Shown: one piece after another, positions 1 through 7,256 of the stretch
Layout of the letters: each line of letters opens with the position of its first letter
How positions within the stretch are numbered: the first letter of the stretch is position 1
From: Aquifex sp964425585
GTDB lineage: Bacteria; Aquificota; Aquificia; Aquificales; Aquificaceae
Length of the DNA stretch: 37,623 nt
Assembly (NCBI GenBank): GCA_964425585.1
Contig: CAYRMG010000012.1
Span: forward strand, 1 to 37,623
Reading direction: 5' to 3'
The notes under the pieces: model-generated
The model's input: only the letters and a program-made list of their open reading frames with translations
Told to the model about the DNA's origin: nothing
Databases searched by the model: none
Translations under genes and position numbers: made by a program

Positions 1-1
1 A

Positions 2-109
2 TCTCCAAAAGGTTTGTATACAGTCCCTGAGCTAAACCTTAAAAATGTTCCTTTTTACAAAGTTATAAAAACACTTAAGGGAAAGTTGATGCAAAATGTT
101 AATAGATGA
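2..109 (+). CDS. C-terminal fragment of hypothetical protein, paralogue of the next gene
   Basis: The reading frame is open from the window edge to a TGA at 107-109 and gives the last 35 residues of a protein, beginning SPKGLYTVPEL and ending MQNVNR. The segment matches the C-terminus of the following gene almost position by position (shared PKGLYTVPEL, NVPF, KV), so the two are tandem paralogues. The stop overlaps the next start as ATGA, which suggests translational coupling. The family is not recognised and its function cannot be stated. The 5' part lies outside the window. Confidence 0.75.
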   Translation, partial: SPKGLYTVPELNLKNVPFYKVIKTLKGKLMQNVNR

Positions 110-423
110 TTTTGCATTATAAAGAATATTACTTAGGAGAGGTCTACGAACTGGATAGCGGTTTAGAGGGGGAACCTGTAGATACAGAAGAAAGTCTTAT
201 TGATATTCACGTCAATGATAAGGGGGAAGTTGTTTATTTATGGCAAGAACTCGTAGGCGACGGATGGGAAGCAAACTTTAAAGTCTTGGAGGAAATTTTA
301 GAAAGAATCAAACCTAAGGGTCTCTACACCGTTCCCGAACTCGGACTTGAGAACGTTCCCTTTGAAAAAGTAGTTGAAACTATTAAAGAGAGAATTTTAA
401 AAGCAGAAAAAGTAAGGGATTAA
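106..423 (+). CDS. hypothetical protein, 105 aa, tandem paralogue
   Basis: A small acidic soluble protein with no signal peptide or membrane segment. The first half (about residues 1-55) looks beta-rich with many acidic residues; the second half contains two predicted helices flanking the PKGLYTVPEL segment, which is shared with the gene just upstream. The ATG overlaps the upstream TGA (ATGA), so the pair is probably translated together. Its TAA interlocks with the stop of the convergent gene at 420-423. I do not recognise the family. The duplication suggests it is a real coding gene and not a chance frame. Confidence 0.75.
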   Translation: MILHYKEYYLGEVYELDSGLEGEPVDTEESLIDIHVNDKGEVVYLWQELVGDGWEANFKVLEEILERIKPKGLYTVPELGLENVPFEKVVETIKERILKAEKVRD

Positions 424-839
424 ATAATCATGTCTATCCCAACAAAATATCTCTTCTTAACCAGTTCACATTTAATCCATACAATAAAAACTTGGTTTGC
501 CATTGGGCAGCCCATTTCTTTAATTCCCACTACCGTGGATAAAGGGGCTGTGGTTTTTATCCTCAAGTCAATGATTCCGTTATTTTCCGAAATAATCAGT
601 TCATCTACAAACATCTTGAGAATCTTGTTAGCTTCTGTTGCGTCAAGCTTTAGGACTTTTTCCAGATTTTCCAGAGCCTTATCAAAATCAAACTCCGCCA
701 TTTTACTTTTTTGAAGTTTTTCTAATCTTTCTATCTTGGATTCATACTCTTTGATTTTATCCTTAAGATACGGGGACGGAGAATGCCAAGTTAAAGGAAT
801 GAGAAAAGTAAGTCCTGAGGCTATAAAAGAAATTCTCAT
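420..839 (-). CDS. membrane-anchored or secreted coiled-coil protein, hypothetical, 139 aa
   Basis: The first ~20 residues form a hydrophobic stretch after MR, reading as an uncleaved anchor or signal peptide. Residues ~25-50 are a charged heptad-like coiled coil (YLKDKIKEYESKIERLEKL). The remainder has a helical part (55-80) and a beta-rich C-terminus containing two cysteines. This layout, a short anchor, then a coiled coil, then a small globular domain, fits a periplasmic protein, but no specific family is recognised. The overlapping plus-strand frame at 430-714 lacks these features and is treated as its shadow. The stop codon interlocks with that of the upstream convergent gene. Confidence 0.65.
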   Translation of the reverse strand: MRISFIASGLTFLIPLTWHSPSPYLKDKIKEYESKIERLEKLQKSKMAEFDFDKALENLEKVLKLDATEANKILKMFVDELIISENNGIIDLRIKTTAPLSTVVGIKEMGCPMANQVFIVWIKCELVKKRYFVGIDMII

Positions 840-879
840 GTAGCTAAGTTAGTTCTCTACAACTTTAAGGGATACTTTT

Positions 880-1104
880 TCATAACCGATAGAGGGCCTC
901 TGGAGCTTCTCCTTCATTCTCGGGGCAAAGGTAATCGTTCCAGGGTTCTAATTCAGTTCCGCAATAGGGACAAAATTTAGACTCTTCAAATTCCTGAGAG
1001 GGACACAGGTCGGAATTATAAATCTCCCCGCCCCGTTCATGGATCGGGATAATTAACCTCTCCGCTCTCGTGTCCCTCTCGTTTTTATTTATATAATTGC
1101 ATTC
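880..1104 (-). pseudogene. zinc-ribbon reading frame without a standard start codon
   Basis: This otherwise empty 297-base gap (840-1136) holds a minus-strand frame open from a TAG at 1107-1105 to a TGA at 882-880, about 74 codons. It encodes four well-placed cysteines: DLCPSQ, then FCPYCGTELE, then DYLCPEN, spaced C-x10-C-x2-C-x11-C, a typical zinc-ribbon arrangement. No ATG, GTG or TTG lies in frame; only ATA or ATT codons precede the motif, and an ATG just upstream (about 1103-1101) is in another frame and stops after five codons. It may be a decayed gene that lost its 5' end, a gene with a rare start, or a frameshifted gene. The specific cysteine pattern argues against chance. Confidence 0.5.
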
Positions 1105-1136
1105 CTATAATTTACCGTAAGATAATTAACCCTAAG

Positions 1137-1391
1137 ATGTGTTTGGCTATACCTTCAAAGGTGGTTGAACTTTACGATGATGGAACGGCTCTCGTTGATA
1201 CCCTTGGTGTGAGAAGAAAGGTATCCCTTGAACTCATGCCGGAGCCGGTTGAAGTAGGCGATTACGTTCTTATACACGTAGGCTTTGCCATTCAGAAGCT
1301 TGACGAAGAAGAAGCCCTGAAGAGCCTTGAGCTCTTTGAGGAGATAATTGAAGAGATGGAAAAAGAGGAAGAGTATTATGAGAAGGATTGA
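1137..1391 (+). CDS. hypC: hydrogenase maturation chaperone HypC
   Basis: HypC/HybG family, 84 residues, the usual size. It begins MCLAIPSKV, and Cys2, exposed after Met removal, is the residue that carries the Fe(CN)2CO intermediate together with HypD before delivery to the large subunit of NiFe hydrogenase. The beta-barrel part spans about residues 3-55, and the C-terminal 25 residues are a very acidic helix ending EEEYYEKD. It overlaps hypD by 14 bases, so the two are a translationally coupled pair. The other hyp genes and the hydrogenase itself are not in the window. A TATAAT at 1106-1111 could be a -10 element, but no good -35 is visible. Confidence 0.95.
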   Translation: MCLAIPSKVVELYDDGTALVDTLGVRRKVSLELMPEPVEVGDYVLIHVGFAIQKLDEEEALKSLELFEEIIEEMEKEEEYYEKD

Positions 1392-2526
1392 AGGTGATAT
1401 ATTAACCGCTTTTAAGGATAAAGATAGGGTTCTGAAACTTACTCAAAGAATAAAGGAGCTTTCTGAGGAGCTGGGAAGAGCTGTAAGGATTATGGAATTC
1501 TGCGGTGGACATACCCACGCTATTATGAAACACGGAATAGACCAGCTCCTTGAGGGTGCGGTTCGTTTTATTCACGGACCCGGCTGTCCAGTATGCGTTA
1601 TGCCGATGCAGAGAATAGACCTGGCGATAGAACTTGCAAGAAGGGAGGACGTAATCCTCTGTTCCTACGGGGACCTTCTGAGGGTTCCGGGCTCAAAGAG
1701 GAAGAGCCTTCTTGATGTAAGGGCCGAGGGCGGAGACGTCAGAATGGTTTACTCCTGTCTTGATACATTGAAAATAGCGAAAGAAAATCCCCATAAAAAA
1801 GTTATATTCTTTGCCATAGGTTTTGAAACAACGACACCCCAAACGGCGGTTTTAATAAAAAAGGCAAAGGAGGAAGGCATAAAAAATTTATTCGTCGTAT
1901 CAAACCACGTGATAACCCCTGCTGCGATACAGCATATACTCAATGCACCGGAAATAAGGGAAATAGGTAAGGTTGAAATAGATGCCTTTATCGGCCCCGG
2001 GCACGTAAGTGTTATCATAGGAACGAAACCCTACCGCTACTTTGCTGAGGAATTTTTAAAACCCGTTGTTATAGCAGGTTTTGAACCCTTAGACATTTTA
2101 AAAGCCGTTTACCTGATACTCAAACAGCTTAAAGAGGGAAGGGCGGAGGTGGAAAATGAATACACCCGTTTTGTGACCTATGAAGGAAACGTGAAAGCCC
2201 AAAAGCTCGTTGCGGAAGTTTTTGAGCTCAGGAAAACCTTTGAGTGGAGGGGACTGGGGGTAATACCTTACTCGTCTTTGAAAATAAAGAAGGATTACGA
2301 GGAGTTTGATGGAGAAAAAATTTTTGATATAAGCCTTCCCGAGCCAAAGGAACACCCTGCGTGTATATGCGGAAAGGTAATCAGAGGAGTTGCAAGACCT
2401 ACGGATTGTAAGCTTTTCGGAAATGTATGCACACCTTCAAACCCTCTGGGTTCATGTATGGTTTCCTCGGAGGGGGCTTGTGCGGCATACTACAAATACA
2501 AAAGAGGATTAACTCTTCAGCGGTAA
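1378..2526 (+). CDS. hypD: hydrogenase maturation protein HypD
   Basis: HypD is the iron-sulfur scaffold on which the Fe(CN)2CO group of NiFe hydrogenase is assembled with HypC and HypE. The family motifs are all present in order: CGGHTH near residue 43, GPGCPVCV near 70, GFETTTP near 150, and the C-terminal cluster-binding region with CICG, DC, LFGNVC and the final GSCMVSSEGAC. The chosen ATG at 1378 gives 382 residues, normal for the family, and begins MRRIEGD; an in-frame ATG at 1348 would add ten basic residues encoded inside hypC and is less likely. The sequence AGGAAGAG just upstream can serve as ribosome binding site. Its 3' end overlaps convergent nadD by 10 bases. Confidence 0.96.
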   Translation: MRRIEGDILTAFKDKDRVLKLTQRIKELSEELGRAVRIMEFCGGHTHAIMKHGIDQLLEGAVRFIHGPGCPVCVMPMQRIDLAIELARREDVILCSYGDLLRVPGSKRKSLLDVRAEGGDVRMVYSCLDTLKIAKENPHKKVIFFAIGFETTTPQTAVLIKKAKEEGIKNLFVVSNHVITPAAIQHILNAPEIREIGKVEIDAFIGPGHVSVIIGTKPYRYFAEEFLKPVVIAGFEPLDILKAVYLILKQLKEGRAEVENEYTRFVTYEGNVKAQKLVAEVFELRKTFEWRGLGVIPYSSLKIKKDYEEFDGEKIFDISLPEPKEHPACICGKVIRGVARPTDCKLFGNVCTPSNPLGSCMVSSEGACAAYYKYKRGLTLQR

Positions 2527-3110
2527 AGCCCCCTTTTCCTTATATACTCTTCAACCCCATCGGGAACCATACAGTATACGCTCAGTCCCTTTGATATTCT
2601 AAGTCTTATCTCGGTGGATGAGATATCTATCCTTCTTGTCCTTACAAGGAAAACGTCCCTGTTCTCTTGAATATGCGGAAATTTTTCCTTTATATACTTT
2701 CTCACTTCATCAAGTTTACCTTCCCTCTCAACGACTATAATCTTCGCAAGCTTCAGGATTTCTTCCGGCTCTTTCCATAGGTGGAACTTAAGAAAGCTAT
2801 CGCTTCCGAGCAAGAAATAAAGCTCATCTTTTAGTTTCTCCTTTAAATATCTTAAGGTATATACTGTGTAGGATACGCCTCCTCTTCGTATTTCGTAATC
2901 CTCAACCCTGAACTTTTCTTCTTTTTTTAGGGCTATTTTCAGCATATTCAGCCTATCTTCTGGACTCGCTCTGTGTGTTTTTTTCAGGGGAGCGAGATAG
3001 GTAGGAACGAAAATAACTTCTTTTGCTTTAAACCTTTCAAGAACATCCCTTGCAAGGATTATATGCCCTATATGAACAGGGTCAAAACTCCCGCCGAAAA
3101 CTATTCTCAT
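2517..3110 (-). CDS. nadD: nicotinate-nucleotide adenylyltransferase NadD
   Basis: Transfers AMP from ATP to nicotinate mononucleotide, giving deamido-NAD, the penultimate step of NAD synthesis in the cytoplasm. The Rossmann-type nucleotidyltransferase fold is shown by GGSFDPVHIGH at residues 6-16 (the H-x-G-H ATP site) and by SSTEIR near residue 170, the second nucleotide-binding motif. Length 197 is normal. It diverges from the diguanylate cyclase gene with only 25 bases between the two starts, and its 3' end overlaps that of hypD by 10 bases. No obvious Shine-Dalgarno precedes the ATG; a TATAAT read on this strand at 3128-3123 would give a very short leader. Confidence 0.94.
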   Translation of the reverse strand: MRIVFGGSFDPVHIGHIILARDVLERFKAKEVIFVPTYLAPLKKTHRASPEDRLNMLKIALKKEEKFRVEDYEIRRGGVSYTVYTLRYLKEKLKDELYFLLGSDSFLKFHLWKEPEEILKLAKIIVVEREGKLDEVRKYIKEKFPHIQENRDVFLVRTRRIDISSTEIRLRISKGLSVYCMVPDGVEEYIRKRGLYR

Positions 3111-3122
3111 AAATGCGTTAGT

Positions 3123-3130
3123 ATTATACT
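3123..3130. promoter_or_regulatory. shared palindromic -10 region between divergent nadD and GGDEF genes
   Basis: The 25-base gap contains AGTATTATACT, symmetric about a central base. Read on the plus strand it supplies TATACT at 3125-3130, five bases before the ATG at 3136; read on the minus strand it supplies TATAAT at 3128-3123, twelve bases before the nadD ATG. If used, both transcripts would have almost no leader. I find no convincing -35 for either direction, so this rests on the -10 match and the lack of other room. Confidence 0.35.
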
Positions 3131-3135
3131 ATACG

Positions 3136-4407
3136 ATGTCCCTTAGAGCTAAGTTTATTGCGTATTATTTATTTTCAACTCTCTTTAGCTTTACAATCAT
3201 AATAATAAGCGTCTACGCTTATCTGAAACACCAAAATGAGCTAATGGGAAAAAGGTTTTACACAAGGGTTGTAAATATCTTTTACGATACGAAGAAGCTC
3301 ATAGGAGTAAAAAACCTGAGTTTTAAGGAAATAGAACTGGTATCGGGGCATGTGAGCAACATTCTTGAAGCAAAAAAGGTTTACATTATTAAAAAGGAAT
3401 ATATTCCGAAGAAACATTTTAACTGGAAGTTCAGTGCGGGAAATTTCGCGGTAATAGGGGATATCTCCGAGGATTTATTAAAGGAGATACTAAAAATAGA
3501 CCCTTACGGCGTTGTAGGAAACATTTACGCCCCTTATCTCATTGCAAGGTATCCTGTTGATAAATACGGATACGTAATCTTTATAAAGAAGATTGAAAGA
3601 GACCCCCATGTTGTAGGTCTTACGCTTTTCTTTCCCTTCGGAGTGGTGCTTACGTTCTTCCTTCCGGTTTATAGACTTATGAGTAAACTTTTGAAAGAGA
3701 TTGAGTTTTTAAGCGATATCACTTCCGCCTTTTCAAGGAATGAGTTTTCAAAAATAGAGATTCTAAGGAAGGATTTAAGGTTTTCCGATAACAAGGACAA
3801 CGAGATTTATAACCTGAAGGTTTCAATCCTTAAGATGATGGAAACACTTGAAAAACTTATACTTCAAGCAACTAAGGAAAAGAGATTTTACGAAAATCTT
3901 GCCCTGACCGATTCCCTTACCGGTCTTTACAACAGAAGGGTTTTTATGGAGGTTGCGGAAAAGGAGTTAAACAGGGCTATGAGACTCGGAGAACCTTTCA
4001 GTATTCTCATGCTTGACCTTGACAATTTCAAGAAAGTTAACGATACATACGGACACGACGTTGGAGATATTGTTCTGAGGCACGTGGCAAACATTCTTAA
4101 AGAAAACCTCAGGAAAATGGACTTAATAGCACGGTGGGGTGGCGAGGAATTTATAGTCATGCTTCCAAATACATCCCTTGAGGGTGCTTATAAAGTAGGA
4201 GAAAAGCTAAGGAAAGCCGTAGAACAAAATCCAATAGAATTAAGAAACGGGGAAAAACTAAAAATAACGGTGAGCATAGGTATAAGCAGTTTCAGAAATC
4301 ATAAAAGTCTTGAGGATATAATAAGGGAGGCGGATATAGCCCTATACGGTGCAAAGAAGAAGGGTAAAAACAGGGTTGAGATATACAAAGTGGGAATGGA
4401 AATCTAA
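3136..4407 (+). CDS. membrane-bound diguanylate cyclase (GGDEF) with I-site
   Basis: Makes cyclic di-GMP from two GTP. A transmembrane segment at about residues 9-28 and a second at about 172-192 enclose an extracytoplasmic sensor domain of ~140 residues; a linker helix follows, then a full GGDEF domain (about 255-420) with DSLTGLYNRR, DLDNFKKVNDTYGH and the active-site GGEEF at 335-339. The inhibitory-site motif RKMD sits at 326-329, exactly five residues before GGEEF, so product feedback inhibition is expected. The sensed ligand is unknown. Its TAA interlocks with the ribD stop. The EAL protein at 14976 is a possible counterpart. Confidence 0.93.
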   Translation: MSLRAKFIAYYLFSTLFSFTIIIISVYAYLKHQNELMGKRFYTRVVNIFYDTKKLIGVKNLSFKEIELVSGHVSNILEAKKVYIIKKEYIPKKHFNWKFSAGNFAVIGDISEDLLKEILKIDPYGVVGNIYAPYLIARYPVDKYGYVIFIKKIERDPHVVGLTLFFPFGVVLTFFLPVYRLMSKLLKEIEFLSDITSAFSRNEFSKIEILRKDLRFSDNKDNEIYNLKVSILKMMETLEKLILQATKEKRFYENLALTDSLTGLYNRRVFMEVAEKELNRAMRLGEPFSILMLDLDNFKKVNDTYGHDVGDIVLRHVANILKENLRKMDLIARWGGEEFIVMLPNTSLEGAYKVGEKLRKAVEQNPIELRNGEKLKITVSIGISSFRNHKSLEDIIREADIALYGAKKKGKNRVEIYKVGMEI

Positions 4408-5462
4408 GCTCTCTTAAAAATCAGGAGAACATCCTCGCCTATCCTCTTCGTTTCCTTTAATTTTAACCGTGTCAATTCATCGGGAGACTCCACACCTAAA
4501 TCCATTATGCTTTTTCCTTCACCCATTAACTTCGGTGCTATAAATACGCAAACCCTGTCGTATAATCCCGCCTTTATAAAGCTTGAGAGGGTATAAGCTC
4601 CTCCTTCAACGAGGATATGCATAATTTCCCTTTGGTATAAAAGATTCAGTATATTCTCCAGTGAGAAGTTCTCAGTTGTTATTACTTCAGCGTTTCCGTA
4701 ATTTCCTTCGGGTTTCTTTTTTGTTATTATTACTGTTTTCGCCTTTCCGTCGTTCAGAACCTTTGCCTTTTTCGGGATTTTCAGTTCCGGGTCAAGTATC
4801 ACCCTTACGGGTTGTTTTTCGGTAGGTATGTATCTAACGGTTAGCTCGGGGTCATCCGCCATTACCGTTCCTACACCTACGAGAACGGCTGTTGCTTCCC
4901 TTCTCAGGAGGTGTGCAACCTTTCTACTTTCGTAGGATGTTATCCACTTGCTCTTTCCGCTTTTTGTTGCGAGCTTTCCGTCAATTGTTTGAGCCCACTT
5001 GAGCGTTATATAAGGTCTCTTTAGGGATACGTAGGTAAAGAAGTCCTCATTTATTTCCTTTGCTTCCTCTCTTAGAATTCCTACCTCAACCTCTATACCC
5101 GCTTTTTTTAGTTTCTCTATTCCCTTCCCGCTTACCACGGGATTCGGGTCTTCCGTTGCCACAACTACCCTTTTTACACCGCTTTCAATTATCGCGTTTG
5201 TGCAGGGGGGTGTTCTTCCGTAATGGGTGCACGGCTCAAGGGTGACGTAGAGCGTTGAGCCTTTCGCCTCTTTCCCCGCTTGATTTAATGCAACAACTTC
5301 AGCATGGGGCATTCCCGCCCTTTCGTGGTATCCGAGTCCCAGTATTTTTCCGTTTTTTACGACAACCGCTCCCACTGTCGGGTTGGGATAGGTATACCCC
5401 TTCCTTTTCTTTGCGAGGGAAAGGGCTAACCTCATAAAACTTTCATCTATTTTTCTAATCAT
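4404..5462 (-). CDS. ribD: bifunctional riboflavin deaminase/reductase RibD
   Basis: Catalyses two consecutive steps of riboflavin synthesis: deamination of the pyrimidine intermediate, then NADPH-dependent reduction of its ribosyl chain. The N-terminal deaminase domain (about 1-145) carries the zinc site His53-Ala-Glu55, Cys78 (EPCTHYGRTPPC) and Cys87. The C-terminal reductase domain (about 148-352) begins RPYITLKWAQTIDGK and has the VEGG motif near 295. Length 352 is typical. It is last in a minus-strand operon HIT-ribF-ribD and overlaps ribF by 8 bases. No FMN riboswitch precedes the operon. Confidence 0.95.
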   Translation of the reverse strand: MIRKIDESFMRLALSLAKKRKGYTYPNPTVGAVVVKNGKILGLGYHERAGMPHAEVVALNQAGKEAKGSTLYVTLEPCTHYGRTPPCTNAIIESGVKRVVVATEDPNPVVSGKGIEKLKKAGIEVEVGILREEAKEINEDFFTYVSLKRPYITLKWAQTIDGKLATKSGKSKWITSYESRKVAHLLRREATAVLVGVGTVMADDPELTVRYIPTEKQPVRVILDPELKIPKKAKVLNDGKAKTVIITKKKPEGNYGNAEVITTENFSLENILNLLYQREIMHILVEGGAYTLSSFIKAGLYDRVCVFIAPKLMGEGKSIMDLGVESPDELTRLKLKETKRIGEDVLLIFKRA

Positions 5463-6402
5463 TTATCTCCTTCCTCACCCTTTCTATATCTTTTTTTATC
5501 TGCTTCACGAGTTCATCAACGGAGTTAAACTTTTTTTCTTCCCTTATGAACTTCAAAAATTCAACTTTTATCTTTTTTCCCCTGAGGTTTCCCTTAAAAT
5601 CAAGTATGAACACCTCAAGAACCTTTTTTCTTCCTCCGAATGTGGGTCTATAGCCGTAATTTGCAACCCCTTTATACTTGTCCTCAACCTTTACCGCGTA
5701 AACACCCTCCTTTAAACAAAGATTTTCGGTATTCTGGAGGTTAGCCGTAGGAAAACCTATCCTGCTTCCCCTTCCTTCTCCCTTTACGACTTTTCTTTTT
5801 ATGCGGTAGTTATGCCCTAAATATTTTCTTACCTCTTCCACCCTCCCTTCTCTTAAAAGTCTTCTTATTAGCGTGCTGCTCACAACGTGGTTCTCAACCC
5901 TGAAGGGTTTTGCCTCCTCAACCTCAAAACCGAGCTCCTTTCCGACCTCCTTTGCAAGCTCAATTTCCCCTTCCCTTTTGTATCCGTATCTCCAGTCGTA
6001 TCCAACGAGTAGATACCTACATCCGAGCCTTTCGTAGAGAATATTTTTTAAAAACTCCTTTGCCCTTACCTTTGAAAACTCCTTGTCAAACCTTATAAAA
6101 ACCGTGTAATCAACGCCGAGCTCCGAAAGGGATTCAACCTTTTCATCTATATCCGTAAGCTCACAGGGAAGAAGCTGGGGAGCCAAAACCTTCAAAGGAT
6201 GGGGACAGAAGGTAAGAACCATACTCTTTAAATTCCTCTTTCTTGCTTCCTCTTTCAGCTTTTGTATCAGGTATACGTGACCGAGGTGTATTCCGTCAAA
6301 ATTTCCTACGGTTAACGCCGTTTCCTCCTCTATTTTATCTATTAACGGAATCTTTTTATTGGGGCAACTCTTGGCGTTTAAGTTAAGAACGAAGGTTTTC
6401 AT
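5455..6402 (-). CDS. ribF: bifunctional riboflavin kinase / FAD synthetase RibF
   Basis: Phosphorylates riboflavin to FMN and adenylates FMN to FAD. The N-terminal adenylyltransferase domain shows TVGNFDGIHLGH at about residues 31-42 and SSTLIRRLL near 190; the C-terminal kinase domain starts near residue 200 and contains IGFPTANL with the substrate-binding GFPTAN signature. Length 315 is normal. The first ~28 residues precede the usual start of the fold and look like a short N-terminal extension. It starts immediately after the HIT gene stop and overlaps ribD, so riboflavin synthesis and its conversion to cofactors appear co-transcribed. Confidence 0.95.
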   Translation of the reverse strand: MKTFVLNLNAKSCPNKKIPLIDKIEEETALTVGNFDGIHLGHVYLIQKLKEEARKRNLKSMVLTFCPHPLKVLAPQLLPCELTDIDEKVESLSELGVDYTVFIRFDKEFSKVRAKEFLKNILYERLGCRYLLVGYDWRYGYKREGEIELAKEVGKELGFEVEEAKPFRVENHVVSSTLIRRLLREGRVEEVRKYLGHNYRIKRKVVKGEGRGSRIGFPTANLQNTENLCLKEGVYAVKVEDKYKGVANYGYRPTFGGRKKVLEVFILDFKGNLRGKKIKVEFLKFIREEKKFNSVDELVKQIKKDIERVRKEIND

Positions 6403-6768
6403 TTATCCCGGAGGCCATTCCATCTTTCTTCCGCCTATTAGGTGGAGGTGGAGATGAAACACGCTCTGTCCTGCATCTTTACCTACGTTAAAAACAAGCC
6501 TGTATCCTTTATTTAGGTTTTCATCAGGAGCTATACCCAGTTCCTCGGCAATCTTGCGAGCAACGTAAAACATATGTCCCACAAGACACTCGTCTTCCCT
6601 TTCAAGTGTTTGGATACCCGTTATATGTTTTTTAGGAACTATAAGAATGTGAACGGGAGCCACGGGATTTATATCGTGAAAGGCGTAAACCTGTTCATCT
6701 TCGTATACCTTCTTTGAGGGAACTTCCCCCCTTACTATCTTGCAGAATATACAATCTTTCTCCTGCAT
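6403..6768 (-). CDS. HIT-family nucleotide hydrolase (HINT/PKCI type)
   Basis: A histidine-triad protein that hydrolyses nucleotide-phosphoramidate or related bonds. The triad HLHLHL has His105, His107 and His109 near the C-terminus, and the opening DCIFCKI gives the Cys6-x2-Cys9 pair often found in zinc-binding HINT members. Length 121 fits the family. It is the first gene of the minus-strand run with ribF and ribD, ending one base before ribF begins. Its physiological substrate cannot be read from the sequence. Confidence 0.93.
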   Translation of the reverse strand: MQEKDCIFCKIVRGEVPSKKVYEDEQVYAFHDINPVAPVHILIVPKKHITGIQTLEREDECLVGHMFYVARKIAEELGIAPDENLNKGYRLVFNVGKDAGQSVFHLHLHLIGGRKMEWPPG

Positions 6769-6815
6769 AGAAGTTATTTTAATCTAAAATATTGAACTTA
6801 AAGGAGGTCAAGGGA

Positions 6816-7256
6816 ATGAAAAAACCCGTTTTAATAGTGGTTGCAATATTTGCGGGAGCACTACTTTTAAAATCCTGCGGGGAACCATACAGCGGTGCTA
6901 AGGAAATCGTTGACGAGTTTATGGAAGAGATAATGGAAGGGGAAGGAAAGGACGCTATAAAGTATATCCATCCCACCTACAGGGATGAGCTCGCAAAGGG
7001 TCTCAGGCTTCCCGTTCAGTTTACCGAGATGAGGCCTTCCGAACTACTTGCGTGTGCCCTAAGCACAATGGGTGAAAATATAGACGATGTTGATATCAAG
7101 GATGCGAGAATGCTTTCAAAATCAACCGCAAGGGTTGTAGTGAGCGTAAAGGACAGGGAAGGGCTTGAGAAACTATTTTCCTTCATAGTTGTGAAGGAAG
7201 GAAAGAAGTGGTATATAGCTAAGATAGAGAAGTATACTCCTCCTATATCCGAGTGA
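6816..7256 (+). CDS. predicted lipoprotein, 146 aa
   Basis: Residues 1-20 are a signal peptide (basic MKK, hydrophobic core) ending in a lipobox-like LLLKSC, with Cys21 as the expected lipidation site. The mature part (about 25-146) has alternating helices and strands resembling the small DUF4878/NTF2-like secreted domains (start GAKEIVDEFMEEIMEG, end GKKWYIAKIEKY); that resemblance is an impression, not a search result. The ATG at 6816 follows a strong AAAGGAGGT, so the longer in-frame start at 6792 is rejected. The TGA overlaps the GTG of the next gene, indicating coupling with a lipopolysaccharide-type glycosyltransferase. Lys at the second lipobox position is unusual. Confidence 0.8.
   Translation: MKKPVLIVVAIFAGALLLKSCGEPYSGAKEIVDEFMEEIMEGEGKDAIKYIHPTYRDELAKGLRLPVQFTEMRPSELLACALSTMGENIDDVDIKDARMLSKSTARVVVSVKDREGLEKLFSFIVVKEGKKWYIAKIEKYTPPISE

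Noticed and set aside
430..714. 94-codon plus-strand frame opposite the 139 aa gene
   Set aside because: The minus-strand frame is longer and has an anchor plus coiled coil; this one shows no pattern of its own.
1348..1377. Upstream ATG for hypD
   Set aside because: Adds ten Lys/Arg-rich residues coded inside the hypC tail; the family starts at the later ATG.
6769..6815. FMN riboswitch before the HIT-ribF-ribD run
   Set aside because: The intergenic gap is under 50 bases, too short for an RFN element.
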